Below, one piece after another: positions 35,480-48,500 of a stretch of DNA of 64,000 nucleotides (its first letter is position 1; every line of letters begins with the position of its first letter). The position numbers and the translations under genes were made by a program. Under the pieces are notes generated by a model. The model worked only from the letters and a program-made list of their open reading frames with translations. It made no database searches and was not told where the DNA came from. Source of the stretch: Azolla pinnata (Eukaryota > Streptophyta > Polypodiopsida > Salviniales > Salviniaceae); assembly GCA_037176905.1 (NCBI GenBank), contig JBBBWG010027335.1, forward strand, positions 1-64,000, written 5' to 3'.

Positions 35480-36401
35480 TCATTTTCCCCTGCGCAGATT
35501 TGAGAAAAAACCGGTCATGCATCAAAAACACTAATCTCGGTGAGAAAATCCAGATAAGCAGGTAATCAAAACATGAAAAGATCAAAGCTTTAGGGTACTT
35601 ACGTGTTCATCATCAGAGTAATGTTGTCTCCTTTCAAGAGTATTCTTCCTGTGAGACATCAAAGAGATTAAGTTTTCGTAATCAAACCTTTTTGGTGCAA
35701 CGAGAAGTGACGATATATTACCTAAGGGTTTCCTGGTCTTCTTCTTCACTGAAACTTCCTCAGCATCGTCAAGCACCAAGTTCATATACTCATCAAATCC
35801 CTACACATGCAAAATTCAGTAGCTCGATCAGTCAATGCAGAATCCATCTTTGCTTCCTGTAAAGAGATTAACACAGTCTACAAACAAGTTCCTTTTCCAG
35901 TGTGGTTCAGATTTTGGACATACGTGCGCATTTTTTTGCATTTCCTGTTTTGTTTCCATACGCGAGGTTGAAATCGAAAGGTAAAACCGAGCATAATACT
36001 TACAATAATCCTTCCTTCGATTCGGAGATCTTTCTGCTCGAACAGCCAGATCTGAATACGGGATTTCTGTGGCAGAGGAAGAGAATATGGCAAGAAAATT
36101 AAGAACACTGACAGAATCAGATGTAAATGCTCAAACGAGGAGCCAGAAAACAGATAATATCAGGAAGAGAACAGGGAGGAGAGAAAAAAAAAACAGAGAC
36201 AGAGAGCACCAACGACAAAGAGAGAGACTTACGCTCTGAAGAAACCTGAAGATGAGGTTCTGCAAAAGAAGTTCACAGGAAAGACAAATCAGAGAAACCC
36301 AAAAGAGCTGGAAGAGAGATATGAGCGCAGAAACGAGGGAGAGGGTTGGGGAGGCTTACGATGGGCTGAGTCATAATACGCTGGACTTTGGTGGTCGCCA
36401 T
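35480..36401 (-). CDS. SmE: Small nuclear ribonucleoprotein E (SmE)
   Basis: Six coding exons on the minus strand: 36401-36360, 36259-36233, 36066-36004, 35800-35722, 35648-35603 and 35489-35480. They splice in frame to 88 residues, the same length I recall for the Arabidopsis protein. The sequence runs [59 protein letters not shown] and [17 protein letters not shown], which are the Sm1 and Sm2 motifs of SmE. SmE is part of the heptameric Sm ring around U1, U2, U4 and U5 snRNA. The last coding exon contributes only ten nucleotides including the stop, so automatic annotation may miss it. The ATG and upstream region are triplicated (see 36392-37085). Confidence 0.96.
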
Positions 36402-37085
36402 GGCTGAACCTCTCGGGGCAGCAGCAGCAGAGGAACAGAGCAAACCAGAAAATGAAGAAGAAGAAGACGAAGACGAAGAAGAGAAAGAAGAAGACGAGAC
36501 TTTAGGTTTTCTCGTTTGTTCTGTTTTCTCAAAATTCCAGAACTACCCCTCGCTCCATCTCTGTCAGTTTAGGGTTTTGGGGGGGGGTTTAGGGTTTGGG
36601 GTTGGGGTTTGGGGTTTAGGGTTTTCAGGGTTTAGGGTTTAGGGTTTAGGGTTTAGGGTTTAGGGTTTTCAGGGTTTGGGGTTAGGTTTTCCAGGGTTTG
36701 GTTTTAGGGTTTTTAGGGTTTAGGATTTTTAGGGTTTAGGATTTTTAGGTCACCATGGCTGAACCTTGGGCAGCATTAATAGTACCAGAGGAACAGAGAA
36801 AACCAGGAGAAGAAGAAGAAGAAGAAGAAGAAGAGAGACTTTAGATTTTCTCATTTGTTCTATTTTCGAAATTCTAGAACTACCCCTCGCCCCATCTTTG
36901 TCAGTTTAGGGTTTGGGGTTTAGGGTTTTCAGGTTTTAGGTTTAAGGGTTTTTTAGGGTTTGGGTTTAGGATTTTTAGGTTTTAGGGCTTTAAGTTCGCC
37001 ATGACTGAACCTTGGGCAGTAGCAAAAGTAACATAAGAGGAACAGGGAAAACCAGAAGAAGAAGAAGAAGTGAAGAGACTTTCCC
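36392..37085 (-). repeat. Tandem triplication of the SmE start/5' region
   Basis: Three blocks begin at the same landmark (GGTCGCCATGGCTGAACC and variants), with the minus-strand ATG at 36401, 36756 and 37002. Each continues with GGGCAG, GAGGAACAGAG.AAACCAG, a GAA-rich run and GAGACTTT. The first two also share TTTCTC.TTTGTTCT, CCAGAACTACCCCTCG (CTAGAACTACCCCTCG) and CATCT.TGTCAGTTTAGGG. Offsets are 355 and 246 bp. Only the first block is joined to the SmE coding exons. Confidence 0.85.
36565..36745 (+). repeat. Degenerate telomeric (TTTAGGG) array between SmE 5' copies 1 and 2
   Basis: At least ten TTTAGGG or one-off variants, mixed with GGTTTGGGG and TTTTCAGGG. A second short array lies at about 36905-36990 between copies 2 and 3. 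Confidence 0.85.
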
Positions 37086-37499
37086 AAACACAAAGAATCC
37101 CAAGAAGTCGAGCATGTCGAGGCCACTACTGTAACTGTAAGAGTGGGATCGATCCCATCTTCTAGATTTTGACACAAACAGTTTCATTTGGGCCATGACT
37201 CTCACCAAAGAATGGATGCATTCATCTGACTTGCTGTTTGCAGACCACAGCAGACAATGAGGAGTCCCCATGCAACAGACAAAAAAAGGCAAGTTGATCG
37301 ATGGATTCTTCACTCAGTGTCAAGTTTTGTACGCAACGATGGGCAAAGTTAGGGTTTGAGGTTCGTCTCCTTGGAATGCAAGCCTCGGAGCTCCTTGCAC
37401 GAGGGAATGTTTCTTATGCGAAGATTAGGGTTCCTCAAAGAGCGACCGAGACGAGTTCAAACTTTAGGGTTGGGTTGCAGCTTCCTGAGTAGCAGTTGA

Positions 37500-38700
37500 G
37501 AAATTCAGGGGTCAGGGTTTTCCTACGGGGTGCGCTAGGGTTAATGAAACGCAGTCGACAAATTTAGGGTTTTAGGGTTTCTTATGCGGGTTGAAGGTTC
37601 CTTCGGTAGGTTTAGGGTCGAGCATTTCAGGTGCTTGCATGGGTTTAGGGTTTCGCGACGTGGGTTGACGGTTTCCCTTCACATGTTTAGGGTTTCGCTA
37701 CGCGGGTGTGGGGTTCTCCTTGTGGGTTTAAACTTTAGGGTTTCTCTCTCACGATGGGTTTAGGGTTTTTCGAGGGGCTTAGGGTTTCTTTCGGGGGTTT
37801 AGGGTTTCACTACATGGGTTTAGGGTTTCTTATACGGGTTTAGGGCTTTTCCATGGGAGTAGGATTTCTTATACGGGGTTAGGGTTTCTTATACGGGGTT
37901 AGGGTTTTTTTTTCATGGGATTAGGGTTTCTTATACGGGGTTAGGGTTTTTTCCATGGGATTAGGGTTTCTTACAAGGGTTTAGGGTTTTACCACATGCT
38001 CGGGATTTTATTCATGGGTGTAGGATTTCTTAGGGTTTAGGGTTTCTTATAGGGGGTTAGGGTTTTGTTCAGGGAATTAGGGTTTCTTACAAGGGTTTAG
38101 GGTTTTGTTCAGGGAATTAGGGTTTCTTACAAGGGTTTAGGGTTTTGTTCAGGGAATTAGGGTTTCTTACAAGGGTTTAGGGTTTCTTATATGGGGTTAG
38201 GGTTTTTTTCATGGGATTAGGGTTTCTTACAAGGGTTTAGGGTTTCTGTACGTGGGTTTAGGGTTTCTGTTTAGGGTTTCCTCTGAGATGGGTCTAGGGT
38301 TTCCTCTAAGATGGGTCTTGGGTTTCTGTTTAGGGTTTCCTCTGAGATGGGTCTAGGGTTTCTTTCTGTTTAGGGTTTCCTCGGAGATGGGTCTAGGGTT
38401 TCTTTCTGCTTAGGGTTTCCTCTGAGATGGGTCTAGGGTTTCTTTCTGCTTAGGGTTTCCTCTGAGATGGGTCTAGGGTTTCTTTCTGTTTAGGGTTTCC
38501 TCTGAGATGGGTCTAGGGTTTCTGTTTAGGGTTTCCTCTGAGATGGGTCTTTCTGTTTAGGGTTTCCTCTGAGATGGGTCTTTCTGCTTAGGGTTTCCTC
38601 TGAGATGGGTCTAGGGTTTATCTCTGTTTAGGGTTTCCTCTGAGATGGGTCTAGGGTTTCTTTCTGCTTAGGGTTTCCTCTGAGATGGGTCCAGGGTTTT
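37500..38700 (+). repeat. 1.2-kb interstitial telomere-like array with ~40-bp higher-order units
   Basis: (T)TTAGGGTTT recurs dozens of times, always in the same orientation. From 38061 to 38180 there are three exact 40-bp units (GGTTTTGTTCAGGGAATTAG...). From about 38270 to 38695 a unit of the type TTTCCTCTGAGATGGGTCTA-GGGTTTCTTTCTGCTTAGGG repeats about ten times with a 40-bp dominant period. It lies between the divergent SmE and PA200 genes, ending about 0.8 kb before the PA200 ATG. Confidence 0.92.
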
Positions 38701-38775
38701 CTCGAGAACAAGGAAAGGCATGCTAAGAATGGAGGATCGGAGAAGGAAAGGTACAAGAGGAATCTCTGCGTGTCT

Positions 38776-38822
38776 CCAGCTCCATCGCCATCGCCATCGC
38801 CATCGCCATCTCCATCTCCGTC
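38776..38822. repeat. CATCGC/CATCTC hexanucleotide repeat
   Basis: Four to five CATCGC units followed by CATCTC variants. The repeated Gly-Asp and Ser-Pro frames here are repeat artefacts in a GC-rich promoter-proximal stretch. Confidence 0.8.
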
Positions 38823-39127
38823 TCCGCGCTCCCGATTCCGTCCACCATCAAGCGGTAAAGCGCAGGACGAAACGACAGAGCGCGAGGAGGGCCCCCACCT
38901 TTTGCATATACCTACGTTTTCCATAGAAAGCTGCGCCCGGCTTGGCTTGCACAGGAAGGAAAGGGAAGAAGAGGGAGAAGGAAAGGGAGACGAAGCAGGG
39001 GTCAAAGGACCGAAGCTTCTCCACACTTCCACATCAGTCAGTCGGGCTCCGTCGGTCCGGATGACATGGAAGACTGGAAGCAACAGTTGCTGCCATAGCT
39101 GAAGAGCTTCAAGCCCTCCTCCCTCTC

Positions 39128-39137
39128 TCTATAAGAT
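39128..39137 (+). promoter_or_regulatory. Candidate TATA box of the PA200 gene
   Basis: CTATAAGATA follows a CCCTCTCTCT pyrimidine run, about 390 bp upstream of the ATG. Transcription would then start near 39160. Position and sequence are suggestive only. Confidence 0.35.
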
Positions 39138-39223
39138 ACCGGATCTTTCGATCCCCCGGCGCACCACATCGCGGCGGCATCTTCGATCGGGTCTTGCTCA
39201 ATCAGTCTTATCTCCGTAAACTG

Positions 39224-39355
39224 CTGCCCCTGGAATCTCCGAGATTCTGGTGCTGCTCATCGGAGCGATTCCTCATCAATCTCCAGGAGCTGCCCCTGGA
39301 ATCCTCCTAATTCTGGTGGTGCACATCAGAGCGGATCTTCGATTGGGTTGTCCTC
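39224..39355. repeat. 66-bp tandem duplication in the PA200 leader region
   Basis: CTGCCCCTGGAATC recurs at 39224 and 39290. Both copies continue with TCTGGTG.TGC.CATC and GAGCG. Confidence 0.7.
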
Positions 39356-39525
39356 AATCCCACGTTCCTGAATCAAATCATTGCCTTGGGTCCTTTTGTT
39401 TATGTACCGGAATCTTCGGCTGGATCCCTGTTTGCTTGCCTGCGTCCAACCGACTGAGTTAACTGCCTTCAGCTCCACACAACAGTGATAGGGCCGTCGT
39501 AGAAGGAAGGAAAGAATCAACAGAG

Positions 39526-42500
39526 ATGACGATGCAGTCCTACAATGCTTGGTTGCCCCTTCCAGTGGCAAATGAGCTGGATATCGAAGCCGAGAGGTTC
39601 CAGAGGCTAGTCAAAAGCGTTGTCGAGATTCTTGAAGGCAAGACTCTCGCATCTCGCCTCGCTTCCGTGCAATGGATCTCCGTAGTCAACACGTAAGAGC
39701 TCTCCACTCAACCCTTCTGCTTTGCATCTGCACACACGCACACATATACATGTACATGTACTTGTACATACAGTGGTGTGCATATGTATGCATAAAATTC
39801 AGCGTTCACAAACTGCAATCAAATTGTTCACTGGTTTGGAAGAATGAATCGAAGAAAGTGCTTTAACTCCTTGCCCCATCCTGCAACTGCCTGGGAAGGC
39901 ATGATCATTCACAGAAATGATGAACAGAATCGTGAAATTCCCAGCTGGAAGATTGATTCAGTGAAGGAAATTTTTGGATCACTGCATTCATCTTACTAGT
40001 TTCAATTTAAATATATGATTTGTTTTGCCATAATTTGAATCTTTTTCAAGAATCTGGAGTAAAGTTTCTCATTGCTTTATTAGGATCTAACCTCTCACCT
40101 TGCCAGCAACATCCGGGAAAGGTGTGCTTATCTGCTTATACTATAGTCAGAGTTTGAAATACCTGGCTGAAGTACTCTTGAAGTCCAGAAACTTCTCATA
40201 TCAATACATTCATCCTGCTAGTTCCATACTAAATATATTATTCTTTTCCCCTTCAAAATTTGTGCATGGGAAGAACATGTGGCTGATTATCCACAGAATA
40301 TTTCTGAAGCTTGGATTACCATTTTTGCTTCTAGTTCGATCATTATCCTTACACCAAGAGTATCATGCGGATTTTATTTAAGTACGTCTAGTGGAATCGG
40401 TGATGATTGTTTTGATATGAACCATTCCTGAACCTGGGATTCCTATGCTCCAGTTTCTGACTGAAATTTCATAGATTCGAATGTCTGGTTCCCAAGAGAG
40501 TGTGTAAGGTCGAGTATTTGGTGATGTCCAGCACTTTCTTATAGAAACAGACACATCCAAAGGAGGACTAAAGTTGATACGTGTTTGTTTTTATACTGAT
40601 GATAGATTGAAGGCAACGCATTGAGGTTATTAATATCTAGATTACACAATACTTTAGTCGTTTTCTTATTTAATTATACTTGCTTCAATTTGTTGTTCTC
40701 AAGGATGTGGCAACATTTAAATATGGAATCTCTTGCTTAGTTGTATAGTTCATTCTGATGTTTTAAAAGATGTTGGTGTATCTTTCTTTTTTTCAATTCT
40801 GATAAGAGTTCTGGGTTTGATCTTGTTATCTATGCTTGACTGGTGTTAAGCTCCATCAATTTTGTTCTACCAAGGTTTATTTCGTGCATCATATCAGAAA
40901 AAATGGTAAAAGCACATAGATACCTTTACAGTCTTTCCAAAGCAGCCGAAATCAACACTGATACATATTATTATTGATACGACTATTTTCACCAAGTACG
41001 CTCATGAGCCATCTCATTGCTCTATGTAATCAGAGAGTATGCGTATATATTGCTAGGAGAGCGGGTATTTTGTTACTACTGGCAATCCCTACAGATATCA
41101 GGCCACTGGCCAGTAAAGAGCTTTTTTACGTTACACGACTGGAAACGTTTGTTTGAGAGAATGTTCTTACTTCTTACTAAAAAGTTCTAAGCGCTGTATT
41201 CCTCTAATAGGAAGTGGCACCAAAGCTGGATTCGAACTATAGATTTTGGAGCCTTCCTAACTTATTCATATACACCTAACACCTGTTGAACCATTCTCGT
41301 GATACTAACGGTGATGTTTTGCTGCCTGGTGTAGGCCTTCACAATGTTTATTTGATTGTCAGCTAGTCAAACTTCCCTTACATTGACATTTGTGGATGCT
41401 GACAATTGAGAACCCAATCTTCATCTTCCAATGTCGAGAAATTTCTTAGTTATAAAAATGTACATACATGGTAGAGAAACACTCAACTTCATTTTCGAAA
41501 TGCAGTTATTATTCGTCTATAACTAGAAGAAATGCTAGAGGTACCTATATTTCTTGCATAGGATTCTGGTGATAGATATTTATCTATACATGTGTTATAT
41601 TTATCCATACATGGTAGAGAAACACTCAACTTCATTTTCGAAATGCAGTTATTATTCGTCTATAACTAGAAGAAATGCTAGANNNNNNNNNNNNNNNNNN
41701 NNNNNNNNNNNNNNNNNNNNNNNNNNNNNNNNNNNNNNNNNNNNNNNNNNNNNNNNNNNNNNNNNNNNNNNNNNNNNNNNNNGGTACCTATATTTCTTGC
41801 ATAGGATTCTGGTGATAGATATTTATCTATTCACAGAAAGAGATCATAATGACCGGTGAAACTTGGCAATAGGAGAAGCATAGGGTAAGCCTTTTACATA
41901 TGTTGTGTTAGGACGTAGGGAAAGTCTAGTGAGTATTGCTTTTGATAAGAGTTTTATTGGTTAAATAACGTTAATGCTACTTGCAGGGAATTCCAAACCT
42001 GCTTATAAGATGTGAAATATGCCCCTTTAACCATTAGCACGGTTACTACATTTATAAGCATCCATTTTGTTTGTGTATATCTAATGAATGGTGGTATAAA
42101 CAGGTTTGTTCATGCAAAGAGCTCACTTCCAATATCAGATGTAGAGAGCTTAGCAAAAGCAGCCCTAAACATTATCCTGATGTCGTCTGATAGCTTATAT
42201 ATTCAGGTACATTTGCTTATTTTCGTGTCCCTCACGTTGTTTGGCTTTCATTGTCAATGTCGACTGTTATTAGTTTCCTAAATAACTGGTTTCCCTCTTT
42301 TTTTACACTGGCATATATGAATTTTACAGAATGGCACTTATCTATGGGCTCTTTGTATTTAACAACACAAGCATGATATTTAATATACTATGTATACTGT
42401 TATCCAAAATTGGGGATGCATGTCACTATTAAAAATAGTCGTCTATTAACACTTCAGGATACACTAATTGTAATGTCAGACTAGATGGGCCAACTGCTTA

Positions 42501-45500
42501 TCAGGAGTGCTATCAAAATACCGGAAAGATTTAACGTTGGAAATTGATTGGCGGCCGCTATATGTTTTGATTCGAAGCATTCATTTTGAAAGGTACATTA
42601 TTGCAGTGGGCATTACAGAGTCCTTCCAAATTTTCATTTATGTGATCTGTATGATAAATCCTTTTGATCTTGGCCATCTCAGGCGTCTTTCCTATGAAGG
42701 GCGTACACTGAAACATAGTCACCTTCAAAACATCATTTACTTGACAGAGACTTGTCGGAGGTTCTTCAAAGCGGGTTCTTGTGTAGAAATATGGGCTGAG
42801 TTTAGGTAAGTGGTTTGTCTCCTGGGTTTTAATGATGTTAAGACACTGAATTCAAACAAAAAGAAGATAATATCACTTGATGAATTTTCTACATTTTTGT
42901 CATGTTATTTTTTTCTCCTTCCATGACCTGCAGGCCTAAACTAGAAGATATCTCACACAATTCAGCTTTAGAAGCAGCTGGATTTCTCTCACTCTTTCTA
43001 TCTAGTAAATCAGAGACAAAAGAGTCTGCAGAAAAGTCATTTTTTACCAGGTAAAAGATCTTAATGTATGGATTAAATGATTGTTATGATCAACTTGATT
43101 TTTTGATCTGTAGATGTACTTTCTAACCTGAGCTGTATTTATATTGTACCCCGACAGGGCTTGGTTAGCTGAGTGTCTTCAGTTATGGTCAGCAATACCA
43201 ACATGTCATTTTTGGAATGTACAATGGGCTTCACTTGTGAGTAGGTGTATCAAACATCAGGTTCTGACTCCATTAGACTGGGAACCCTTTCTACCTGAGA
43301 TTTTTACCAACTTTTTGAACGCTTTTGAGGTATTCCCCTCTTCTTTATATAAATCATCCTGATCTATGGCGAAAACTAAGGACATTCTAATTGCATTTCC
43401 TTTACCAGGTCCCTGTTGGTAAGTCTGGTACTCATTCTCCACTATACAGGAGAATTCCTGTTGAGGTATGGCGAGCATTCCGTACCAGCTGGGCACCAGG
43501 GTTATCTACACTTTCTGCTAAGTCTATTGTAAGTGCATGAGTATTTTTACTATAACATCATATTATATTACTTGATAATAACTTCTTGAATGAATGATAT
43601 TAGGTTTATCTACTTGGTCCACGCAGCTCAGCACAGGCACATTTTAGCACGATGATTGATCTTCTAGAACAGTAATGCTTTCCTACTCTACTCTATGCTT
43701 TCCTACTGTACTCTAATTGAAATGAATCTGGGTATTTATTGTGTAATCATATGGCGCTTGCCATGATGTGGATATAGTACTTGCATTTTCAGTAAGCAGA
43801 AGTATGTAAATTTCAATTGATGAAGCACAAGGTCCTACTTTAGAAAAAAGCTTCTCCATTCATTTCTAGATATCCCTGTAAAATATATAGGAAACTATGT
43901 TGAGTGTACCTGTTTAAAATTTACATTGTCAAGATACTGGTTGAACGAAAAATATTCTTGGAAACGATACATGTGCAATGCAAAAATATTCATATATTTT
44001 AGTTTGAGGAAGAACGAATGGCAGGCTTCAGTTTCGGAATGTAAAGATATTTTACTTTATGAGGAACAATAAAGGGTTCACTTTATTACTTCCCTTCTCT
44101 TAAAGTTTTGTATATGATACTCAAACTTTGGAGAATCATAGGGACTCCAGATCAAGTTGATGGAGATAGGGGAATGAGAGAGACTCGTGGTTGCCCACCA
44201 TCCAGATATAAGTTTACTTATTATCTTAGCTATTCTTAGTGATATAAAAAAAAAAAGACTGGTCTCTGTAATATCGTTTAATATTTATTCTTTTTGTATC
44301 ATGGGCCATGGTATATGAATTTTTTTTTCCTTATATCATGGCATATAAATTTTTGTCAGCGATGTCATTTAGTTTATTTCTTACCTCTGTATAGATACTA
44401 TCATCCTTCAAATGGTGGAAGCTGGACAGGATCACTTCAACGATTTTTACGTCTTCTTGTCTTCTACTTCATGAAGCGTCTTGAAACTGAAAACTGGTAA
44501 TGAATGTTTGAAAGGAGACAAAATTTAGTTGCCGTGTGCATGTCTTAAACTCTTTTAACAAAATGCTTTGCAGTGAATGTAAAGTGCCAGCTGAATCTGA
44601 AGATTTTTTGGGGAAACCAGAGAGGGCAGCATTTGTTAGTACGGTGATGAAATTGATTGATCGAGGTCAATATAGTAAAAATGGAACCCTTGCTTGGACA
44701 GCAGCTTCATCTGCTTCAAGATTAGCTTATATTGAACCATCTATCGTACTTCCGATGGTGGTTAACCGCTTCCAAATGGCATTAGATACTGTGAGATGCA
44801 ATGCATAATTGGCTCTTAAATATCTAGTTTTGATTCTGGGCTCTGTTAACATTTAAAGTTTCTGTTCTAGGTGACAGCTACACATCAACTTGAGTCAGCA
44901 TTAAGAATGCTTGCCTTTTCAGCTCGGCCACTTCTTCTTTATGATGCAGTTGCTTCCAACAATTCTACAAGGATTCTGAAGAAATGTTTGACAGATGCCA
45001 TGTTCAGTACACTTCCCGGTTTGGATGCCAATGATCCACCCAAGACTATATCAACCATCCAATTTTATTGCTGTGTGCTTTCTAGTGTACGTGTGGGTTT
45101 GTTTGTTTTTATTGCTATATACGTGAAATTGGGTGAGTTTGTTTGCGATAAAAACTTAATGACAATAAAATGTTGGACAGGTTGCAAATATCGATAGCGA
45201 AATGCAACTTAATGCTAGCATATTGCCTATTGATTGGTCTTTATGGATTGAGGAATTCCTCAATCGTCTTTTTTCACTATTTGTGAACTTGGAACCGGGT
45301 TTGCAATCACAGTAAGTATTCTCACATATGCTCAATTTGTTGCTCGTGAAGTCTGTATCTGGTTTTTTGAAAGGGTATGCTCAATGGCAATTCCTCAGTA
45401 TCACATGTGTCATTGCAGAAACAGTGGTACTACAGGAGTTGGATTTCTTGTTGAGAACGGTTCTCCCTATACCTGTTTTATCGAGATGCTATTTGGAAAA

Positions 45501-48500
45501 TTACCTGAGGCACAGTATATGAAGGTGAGTTGGTAATGCTTCTATGGTATTTGAACTGGAGGCAATGTATGAAATGTCTCATGATTTCAAAAGCCAAAAT
45601 TGTAAGTGCTAGTTGTATATAATCTTAGATAAGCATTAATTTTTGTGGTTATCCATTTTTCTACTATAGATCTGAGATTATGACTATATCATACACGAGA
45701 TTCAAATGCAAGTGACTATATGTGAAGCACACAAAGTTATATAGAGTATGAGGTGTGGAATGTTGTCTTCCCAGTGAGCCTTATCAATTGGTTATACGTG
45801 ACTGAGTTTATTGTATTGGCATTATGAATGATGTATCTTTCATTGTTTTCTGGGGCCTTGCATCCCAAATTTGTAATGTTGCTTTGTAATCAGGACAGGA
45901 AGATTGCAATTGTGGCTTTCCTACATGCATATACATATATTCTTCTTTTCATTTCTTTTATGTTTTGTTTGCTTCTTTTCAGATATTTAGGTTCGTATTT
46001 TGTCCTTTTGAACATATACACATATAATCCAATTTTCTGATTGAGTATTTTTCTGCATATATGCTCACATTTTCTGGGGTTGAAAATAGTTTTCAAGGTC
46101 TTACATACATAGACACATAAACACTGGTGCCATATAATCTCTGCATCGCTGTTATGCAGGCTTTAAGAAGGACATCAAAGTTTGTGATTGGAAACATTTT
46201 ACCAGGAGCAGTGGACGAAGTTGGTCTGCTGTGTTGCAATATAGTGTCTGTGAATCCGAAGGAGTCGAGCATGTACCTACTTTCACCCATCATGGAATTG
46301 CTTCTATCATCTCTTGTAGATTCTCCAAAGACTGGATTTAGTGGACATGATGAGGACATTAGTTTGATAGACTTCAAGGTGGTTTGTATGTTACAAATCC
46401 TAGGAAAATTTATGGAACCATCCATCTGACTAGCTTTATGATTGTAACATATTGGTATTCTGTTTATGTAGGTTGGGCTTTCTCCTGCATTGGAAATGAC
46501 TGCGAAGTACTACCTTGATATTCTTTCAAAGGCTATTTATTATGGAGGCTCAGCTCTTCCTGATCACAAATCTCTTTTGTGGCAAGTCATTCTAGCTGCA
46601 TTCGATGCCCCATCCTCTAAGGTTTGAACTTTCTGATACACCATTGTTTCTCATGACCGTGCTTACATTGAGGCAATTGACTCATCATAATCAGGTAAAT
46701 ATAACTTTGGTGGCAGGTAAATGATGCAGGTGCCAGTTTATTGACGTCTGCAATCGGGAGCATGGCATTATATTATCCTGTCAATGTGTTCAAGTACGTT
46801 CCAGAGGTTGTGCATTAAAAAAATCTGTGTAAACTTTCTAGTCTAGATCTAGTACTAAACTGTAGACGTTGGAGTAAAATTGTAAGTAGAACTATCTCTT
46901 CATTTCTATGTTTCTCACAGATAAGTGAGTGATACGAAAGAACTGCATGACAGGACAGAATTTAGGAAAATGTTAATTTAATTGTTTCATCGGGAATTTC
47001 GTCTCAATTCACGATAAGCCTGTCTCCTACAATGTATTCATAATGAATCTGGATGATCTGTAATGGCTAACACAGTTCACATTCCTTTTGTTTGTAATCT
47101 AGGAGTTCTGCTCATACTACCTCGCGGGGAATTGAGGACTGGATGAGCATGAAGGATCAACGTCAGGTAGACAAACAAGAAGTTGCAAGCTTGTGGCATG
47201 TTCCTGATGAAAGAGAACTCCTTTTTGTTGACGAGATCTTGAATGCTCACCTTAAGAAGCCATTAGCTTGTCTAAAGGAGATTGCAACTAGAGGAAAAGA
47301 AGGTTACAAGTCCAAAAGTGCAGGTTAATAATGTCTGAATCAGCTGATGGCTTAAACAACAAAGTTGGATGTTTATCTTAACGAAAAGTTTTGCAGATCA
47401 GGAGAAGGAGTACTTGAGAGTATTACTTTTACGTGTTGAAGGCACATTATGTGGCTTAGGCACTTGCCTTCCAGACTTTAGCTCACATACTACCTCAGTT
47501 AAAGGTGAAGTAGGTCCTTTGACTGTTGTTGGAGCTGTAGGAGCCACCATTGGGACATCTCAACTAAGAGAGGAGACATCAGAGATAGTTCATCAAGTGT
47601 GTGAGTAGGTTTTTGTTCCTCCAAATTTTTGCTTTTTATTACATTGTGTAGAATTAATCAAGCAGAGTTCTCATTTCTTTTTGCCTCCTTGCAGCTACGT
47701 TCTCCAAAATAGAGGAGACGATTCTGTATTACTGAGAATCCTTGTTTCAATCATAAACTTAGTGGCAAACTATGGTAACACTTCATAAAAGCTCATAAAA
47801 TATGGATTAACATCCTTTTTCCTTGTCTGCTCAGAGGGATTGAAATACAATTGCGTTTTAATGTAGGTTCTGTTGAATATAATTCATACCGTCATATGAA
47901 AAGTATGTGGGATGAAAATGCTAAAGTATTGACTGAACCATGTACAAATTTCGTGAATAATTCCTTCTCACTCAGGAAACGAAGGTCAGTCTTTCGATAC
48001 AAAGCTCCTTAGCAGCATTCAGTTATTTGAAATTGGACTCAAGCTGAATTCTTTGATCTAGACCATGGTGGCTCATAATTGACCGCGCATTTATACACAA
48101 TCTTTGGCGTGCATCACAATCAGGATACCGTTGCTACACTGAGAAAGAGATTGGCCTTTCAGCGTCTCCTCTTTTATCAGATCTTCTCAATGATTTGCTG
48201 AGGCTCTCTTTGCATGGTTACAGCAGTGTGCGCTCGTAAGTAGTGTGAACTATGCATGTCCACATACATTTCATTGCCCTGTCAAAAATTTATGCTGTTT
48301 TTTTAAGAATTTGTACCTTTCCAGGGATGCGGGAGGAAACCTGAAGAATATGTTACAACGATATCCAATCCTGATCAAGAAGTGCATGCCCTCATTAACA
48401 AAATCATTGCGGGATCCAAAAGCTACCAAGGAATCAGCTCTGGGATCCTGTGAAATACTTAGGTCAAGGCCAGTAATCCGGTACCTCCGCCAGGTTTGTG

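Noticed and set aside
38628-39102. Frames with Gly-Asp or Ser-Pro runs upstream of PA200
   Set aside because: Products of the CATCGC hexanucleotide repeat in a promoter-proximal region; no family features.
41554-41859. 101-codon frame spanning the N run
   Set aside because: A third of it is unknown residues, it lies inside PA200 intron 1, and it is made of the 143-bp repeat.
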